Source: Oxalobacteraceae bacterium UBA6704 (GTDB taxonomy: Bacteria > Pseudomonadota > Gammaproteobacteria > Burkholderiales > Burkholderiaceae_D). Taken from it: a stretch of 19,780 nucleotides of DNA. The notes beneath the pieces are model-generated. The model worked only from the letters and a program-made list of their open reading frames with translations. It did no database searches and was not told the DNA's origin. Position 1 is the stretch's first letter. Each line of letters opens with the position of its first letter. The translations under genes were made by a program, and so were the position numbers. This document shows, piece by piece, positions 17,123 through 19,780 of this stretch. The DNA lies in the NCBI GenBank assembly GCA_002454505.1, contig DKJA01000135.1, positions 1-19,780 on the forward strand, in the 5' to 3' direction.

Positions 17123-17494
17123 ATGAACGGCGATGATACGAGGCCGGGAACCCTGGCCTTCCTGGACTACGAACTCCGGCCGGCGCACCGGCAACTGGTG
17201 CGCGATGGCAAGGCCGTCGCCATTGGCGGCCGCGCCTTCGACCTGCTGGTGGTGCTGGCCAGTCAGCCGGGTCGGGTGCTGAGCATTCCCATCCTGATGC
17301 ACGGCGTCTGGCGCCGCACCGTGGTGGACGAGGCCAACCTGCGCGTGCAGATCAACACCTTGCGCAAGCTGCTGGGCGATCGGGGACCGGGTTCACCGAT
17401 CGTGACGGTGTCGGGGCGGGGGTATTGTTTTACGGCGCCGGTGCGGCAGGTGGGGGCGGGGCTGGGGCGGCTGGGGGAAGATGCGGGGTGGTGA
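17123..17494 (+). CDS. Stand-alone winged-helix (OmpR/CadC-type) DNA-binding protein
   Basis: From ATG 17123 (GGAG spaced six bases upstream; a GTG at 17111 is in frame but overlaps that site) the product is 123 residues. About residues 10-105 form a Trans_reg_C winged helix: a short N-terminal beta sheet (LAFLDYELRPAHRQLVRDGK), FDLLVVLASQPGRVLS, the recognition region DEANLRVQINTLRKLLGD and the wing GRGYCFTAPV. This domain normally sits at the N-terminus of large CadC-like or ATPase-fused regulators or the C-terminus of response regulators. Here it ends with a glycine-rich tail and no receiver, sensor or TPR domain. It diverges from the kinase gene. It may be a small autonomous regulator or a truncated relic. 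Confidence 0.8.
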   Translation: MNGDDTRPGTLAFLDYELRPAHRQLVRDGKAVAIGGRAFDLLVVLASQPGRVLSIPILMHGVWRRTVVDEANLRVQINTLRKLLGDRGPGSPIVTVSGRGYCFTAPVRQVGAGLGRLGEDAGW

Positions 17495-17539
17495 TGCGGT
17501 GATGCCGGACTTGTCTTGTCACGTTTCGGCGGCGCGGTT

Positions 17540-18481
17540 TCAGATATGCCGCTCCACGATCGGCGCATTGCTTGGGGAATAGCGTACCGTCAGTTTGTCA
17601 TTTTCAGTGTGGGACGGCAGGGTACTGTCGGGCCCTTGCTGACCGGTCTCCAGCATCAGGCGGTCATGTACGATCGCGAGACCGGTCGCATCGTCCAGCT
17701 GCGCCAGGAAGTTGGCCGACGAGCGCAGCACCCGTCCGGTGTAAGTGCCGCGCAACTCATCGGTATCATCCAGCCCATAACCGTGTGCTTTCAGACCGGC
17801 GATAAGCTGGTCAAGTTCGAGCTCTCGCTGTTGCAGCGGGATGACCAGACGCTGAATGACCCATTCCTTTGCATCTGGCGTAATCGAGAACTGCGCGTCA
17901 CGCTCGATGACGGCTTGCAGCGTTGCCTTTTCGAAGTCCACGGAATTATCGTAGACATAGACAGCATCGGCGATCTCTGCGGCGCGCGGCAATAGTGCCA
18001 GCGTGCGGTCATATCGCTCCCGCACCTTGGCAGGTGAGACGAAATGTCCAGTTGTTGTGCCCGTTTCGTAGCGGAGAGTAACGCGGGCTACGTTCTTTTC
18101 CGGGTCATCGGTTGTGATGAAGGCCAGAAATAGCTGGTAGCCCTGTTGTTTCAGCATCAGCATCTCGTTGATGCGTGACGGATGGGACATCACGGTCTCG
18201 AACGCAAATGGAAGTTTGCTTGCGATGGCTTCCGCACGGATGCGTATCGCCGCGCGCTGAGCTGCCTCGTCCCTGGCGTTCTGGTCGCCAAAGTCGCCTT
18301 CTAGGTCCTTGGCGACCTGATCGGGATTGATGAAATAGGCCGGCAGGGGAAAGACACCGCGGACCGTCCTCAAGCCTGTCCGCTTGACCTCATCGATGAG
18401 TGACGTTTTGCCCGACCCATTGGGGCCTGCGAACACAACGACGTGAAGTGCAACGGGATTGTCTTGCGGTGCAGTGGGCAT
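17540..18481 (-). CDS. Zeta-toxin-family P-loop kinase with extra C-terminal domain
   Basis: A 313-residue protein. Residues 12-200 match zeta toxins/UDP-N-acetylglucosamine kinases: Walker A GPNGSGKTS (19-27, Lys25), YFINPDQVAKDL (Asp54), FAFETVMSHPS with Glu95, the RVTLRYETG and GHFVSPAKVRERYDR arginines, and VYVYDNS near 175-180. Family members phosphorylate peptidoglycan precursors and are toxic without an antitoxin. Residues 245-280 (GTYTGRVLRSSANF then GLAIVHDRLML) form a separate small domain that resembles the KfrB domain of plasmid proteins; this is a pattern impression. Codon bias is weaker than in the core genes. The start at 18481 has no clear ribosome-binding site; an in-frame stop 12 codons upstream excludes a much longer form. 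A small gene 49 bases upstream is the likely antitoxin. Confidence 0.87.
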   Translation of the reverse strand: MPTAPQDNPVALHVVVFAGPNGSGKTSLIDEVKRTGLRTVRGVFPLPAYFINPDQVAKDLEGDFGDQNARDEAAQRAAIRIRAEAIASKLPFAFETVMSHPSRINEMLMLKQQGYQLFLAFITTDDPEKNVARVTLRYETGTTTGHFVSPAKVRERYDRTLALLPRAAEIADAVYVYDNSVDFEKATLQAVIERDAQFSITPDAKEWVIQRLVIPLQQRELELDQLIAGLKAHGYGLDDTDELRGTYTGRVLRSSANFLAQLDDATGLAIVHDRLMLETGQQGPDSTLPSHTENDKLTVRYSPSNAPIVERHI

Positions 18482-18530
18482 CTGGGCAGGCGCGCGGCTC
18501 GTGCCGCATCACTGGAAATGCAAGGAGAAA

Positions 18531-18773
18531 TTATTTAGTGCGGGCCAGGCGCCTGCTGGCGAAGCTGGCCAGATCGAAGGTGGTGGCTTTCGATGCATCG
18601 CGATGAGCTGCCTTGTCCAGCGCCCGCAACTTGACCTCGGCCAGCGTCTTTTCCATTTCACCGGTAATGGCTTTATCCCACACGTCGACTGTGGCGCCGA
18701 GGAATGCCGAGTCGCCCCGCAAAACTGTGGGAGATGCGAACCGGTGGGAACTGCTGCGATCTTTGAGCTTCAT
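18531..18773 (-). CDS. Small putative antitoxin paired with the zeta-like toxin
   Basis: An 80-residue, charged, mostly helical protein starting at ATG 18773, preceded by GGAG at a spacing of six; a TTG five codons upstream is possible but has no better site. It has an N-terminal KLKDRSSSHRF stretch and a lysine/arginine-rich end (ASFASRRLARTK). I recognise no family. It lies immediately upstream of, and on the same strand as, the zeta-like kinase and has its own promoter-like region with an inverted repeat. Gene order small-then-toxin, and size, fit an epsilon-like or other type II antitoxin. The assignment is by context, not homology. Confidence 0.65.
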   Translation of the reverse strand: MKLKDRSSSHRFASPTVLRGDSAFLGATVDVWDKAITGEMEKTLAEVKLRALDKAAHRDASKATTFDLASFASRRLARTK

Positions 18774-18783
18774 GACGGTCTCC

Positions 18784-18810
18784 GTCAACTGTCTGGTGTT
18801 GACAATTATA
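18784..18810 (-). promoter_or_regulatory. Promoter -10 and operator-like inverted repeat of the toxin-antitoxin pair
   Basis: On the minus strand a perfect TATAAT occupies 18810-18805. Directly downstream, GTCAAC (18784-18789) and GTTGAC (18798-18803) form perfect 6-base arms around an 8-base spacer, so the dyad covers the expected transcription start and ends 10 bases before the antitoxin ATG. This is where antitoxins usually bind to autoregulate. No good -35 is seen. Confidence 0.45.
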
Positions 18811-18878
18811 GTCCATCAAGCCGCGACGCACCTCCCGGGCAAGCATGGCCCTTCGGGCGCGCGCATGAAAGGAGATTG

Positions 18879-18977
18879 GAGCACAGCGCCGACACCGAGA
18901 ACGATTGGAACGTCTGGCGGATGGTCATCAAACTGGCGGCGCGATTGCCAGAGCGGCCTCGCGATACCGCTCAGTAA
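18879..18977 (+). pseudogene. Possible 3' remnant of a lost plus-strand gene
   Basis: A 32-codon stretch ending in TAA has strongly G/C-ended codons typical of this genome and a protein-like sequence (HSADTENDWNVWRMVIK, then LAARLPERPRDTAQ). The frame has no credible start: the TTG at 18876 lies only one base from the AAGGAG at 18869-18874, and upstream the codon bias breaks down. I read it as the tail of a gene destroyed when the toxin-antitoxin pair arrived. Its stop overlaps the 3' end of the small exported protein gene. Family not recognised. Confidence 0.3.
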
Positions 18978-19282
18978 GCGAACGTCCTGGCACGGGTGCA
19001 ATCGAGATAGGCCATGCGCGTGCGCAGGGACCAGATTTCGTTCGCAATATCGTGCAATGCAATTTCCTTGTCGTGAAGGCGTTGCAGTACCGCTGGCTGA
19101 GGCGACGAGCTGTCTTCGATCAGTGCCGGCGCAGCGCCGGTGACCTTCAGGAACAGCGCGCTGCGGGCAGCGATGTCGGACGACAGTTGGTTGCAGCGGG
19201 CGTCGACATTGGTCGCGGCTTGGGCCGCCGAGGCAATACCGGTGGCAAGTGCCAGGCAGAGCAGTGCGATGGATTTTTTCAT
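18971..19282 (-). CDS. Small exported protein, two cysteines
   Basis: A 103-residue protein with a clear Sec signal peptide (MKKSIALLCLALATGIASA, cleavage after AQA near residue 22). The mature part is helical, with Cys30 and Cys95 near its two ends, which could form a disulfide in the periplasm. Two consecutive ATGs exist (19285 and 19282); AAAGGA lies at the better six-base distance from the second, so I used 19282. The gene stands alone. I do not recognise the family; a small periplasmic or DUF1090-like helical protein is the closest general description. Confidence 0.72.
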   Translation of the reverse strand: MKKSIALLCLALATGIASAAQAATNVDARCNQLSSDIAARSALFLKVTGAAPALIEDSSSPQPAVLQRLHDKEIALHDIANEIWSLRTRMAYLDCTRARTFAY

Positions 19283-19285
19283 CAT

Positions 19286-19695
19286 GAGTCCTTTAATTCA
19301 ATATCAGGGCATGGCTGTTTCATCGAGGCGGCAGATCGGATGGCCGGCGATGGCGTCGAAGTGCGGAAATGCCGACCGGCGAACTGGCGAAAATGCCATT
19401 TTCCTGAATGAAAACAGAGGGATACCTGATTATGGTGCGGTGCACCATAGAACTCCAATTGCTTGTGGTGATATTCGTTATTTCAGTTAAGCATAAGAAG
19501 GGGATAGATAAAAAATTCCGCCAGAAAATTGACGATTCCTCCGGGCGAAATCGCGTCTGACCGGCGCTCACACCATCGCGAAAGTTCCCGAAGATTTGTC
19601 GCGTTTGAACCACCGCAAACGTGATCAGCACGCCTAGAATCGCCCGGTAGCAAATCGATAATTGTGACTTTTAGATAGTTTTCTGAAGGGATCAT
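19286..19695. other. Gene-poor, AT-richer intergenic stretch
   Basis: About 410 bases without a credible gene. Open frames here lack ribosome-binding sites and protein-like composition. The centre (about 19390-19530) is clearly AT-richer than the rest of the window and holds one strong hairpin. GAAGGG at 19685-19690 is a ribosome-binding site for a plus-strand start at 19697. Confidence 0.5.
19431..19449. repeat. Perfect hairpin in AT-rich intergenic DNA
   Basis: TATGGTGC (19431-19438) and GCACCATA (19442-19449) are perfect 8-base arms around GGT. No T-tract follows on either strand, so it is more likely a protein-binding dyad than an intrinsic terminator. Confidence 0.5.
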
Positions 19696-19780
19696 CATGC
19701 GTATTCCCACTTTCATCGGCGCGGCGCAAGCCAGGAGTGTGGCGAGGATGGCGCTACCGGTGAAAGTGGGAATACGCATG
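19696..19780. repeat. Long inverted repeat enclosing a 45-base segment at the window edge
   Basis: Bases 19696-19715 and 19761-19780 are exact reverse complements (20 of 20), extending to 23 of 24 with one mismatch (19716 against 19760). Each arm carries the same ATG and the codons for MRIPTF. The right arm ends exactly at the last base of the window. It may be a site-specific inversion element or an assembly fold-back. Confidence 0.75.
19697..19780 (+). CDS. Start of a putative lipoprotein gene with inverted signal-peptide segment (3' partial)
   Basis: ATG 19697 has an excellent ribosome-binding site (GAAGGG, spacing six) and the frame stays open to the window end, giving MRIPTFIGAAQARSVARM-like residues that do not form a signal peptide. 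On the opposite strand, from ATG 19779, the enclosed segment reads MRIPTFTGSAILATLLAC, a textbook lipoprotein signal with lipobox LLAC. If the enclosed segment were flipped, the plus-strand start would encode that signal. I therefore infer a plus-strand lipoprotein gene seen here in the reversed orientation, or misassembled. Low confidence until the flank is known. Confidence 0.35.
   Translation, partial: MRIPTFIGAAQARSVARMALPVKVGIRM

Noticed and set aside
18799..18804. Plus-strand TTGACA as a -35 box
   Set aside because: No -10 hexamer at 16-18 bases and no plus-strand gene with a start downstream; it is better explained as part of the dyad before the antitoxin.
19320..19631. 103-codon minus-strand open frame
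   Set aside because: No ribosome-binding site, mixed composition and no signal or domain; it spans the hairpin and looks like chance in AT-richer DNA.

Overview
The window is very GC-rich with a strong G/C third-codon bias. Its gene content fits a soil or plant-associated betaproteobacterium, most likely an Oxalobacteraceae member such as Massilia or Duganella: a beta-propeller sensor kinase, a periplasmic molybdenum hydroxylase with a triheme cytochrome, and an M81/S12 peptidase cluster. This placement is inference. I see no rRNA, tRNA, CRISPR array or insertion sequence. The left edge cuts a gene, and the right edge stops exactly on an inverted repeat.

Positions 1-6004 (+) form a tight four-gene operon: a membrane-tailed S12 serine hydrolase (start missing), a Spinster-like MFS transporter, a soluble S12 serine hydrolase resembling D-aminopeptidase or MlrB, and an M81 (MlrC-like) metallopeptidase. 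The family set matches the mlrB/mlrC/mlrD part of the microcystin-degradation locus but has no mlrA. It looks like an import-and-hydrolyse module for unusual peptides. Next come a convergent AraJ-type MFS exporter and its divergent LysR regulator (5980-8160).

Positions 8134-8962 are a small patchy region: a start-less minus-strand coding remnant, then a lower-GC orphan helical protein. Positions 9267-13269 hold a three-gene operon with ATGA overlaps: a 2Fe-2S subunit, a Tat-exported molybdopterin subunit and a membrane-anchored triheme cytochrome c. Together they make a periplasmic aldehyde dehydrogenase or isoquinoline-oxidoreductase-type enzyme feeding electrons to the respiratory chain. 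Convergent to it (13296-16960, minus) is a two-component system: a large sensor kinase with a periplasmic propeller and a Y_Y_Y domain, overlapping a NarL-type response regulator. A stand-alone winged-helix regulator (17123-17494) diverges from it.

The right end (17540-19780) is accessory DNA. It has a zeta-toxin-like kinase with an extra C-terminal domain, preceded by a small putative antitoxin with its own promoter and operator-like inverted repeat. It also has a coding remnant, a small exported protein, a gene-poor AT-richer stretch, and an 85-bp inverted-repeat structure whose inside encodes a lipoprotein signal peptide on the 'wrong' strand. That last structure is either an invertible phase switch or an assembly fold-back.
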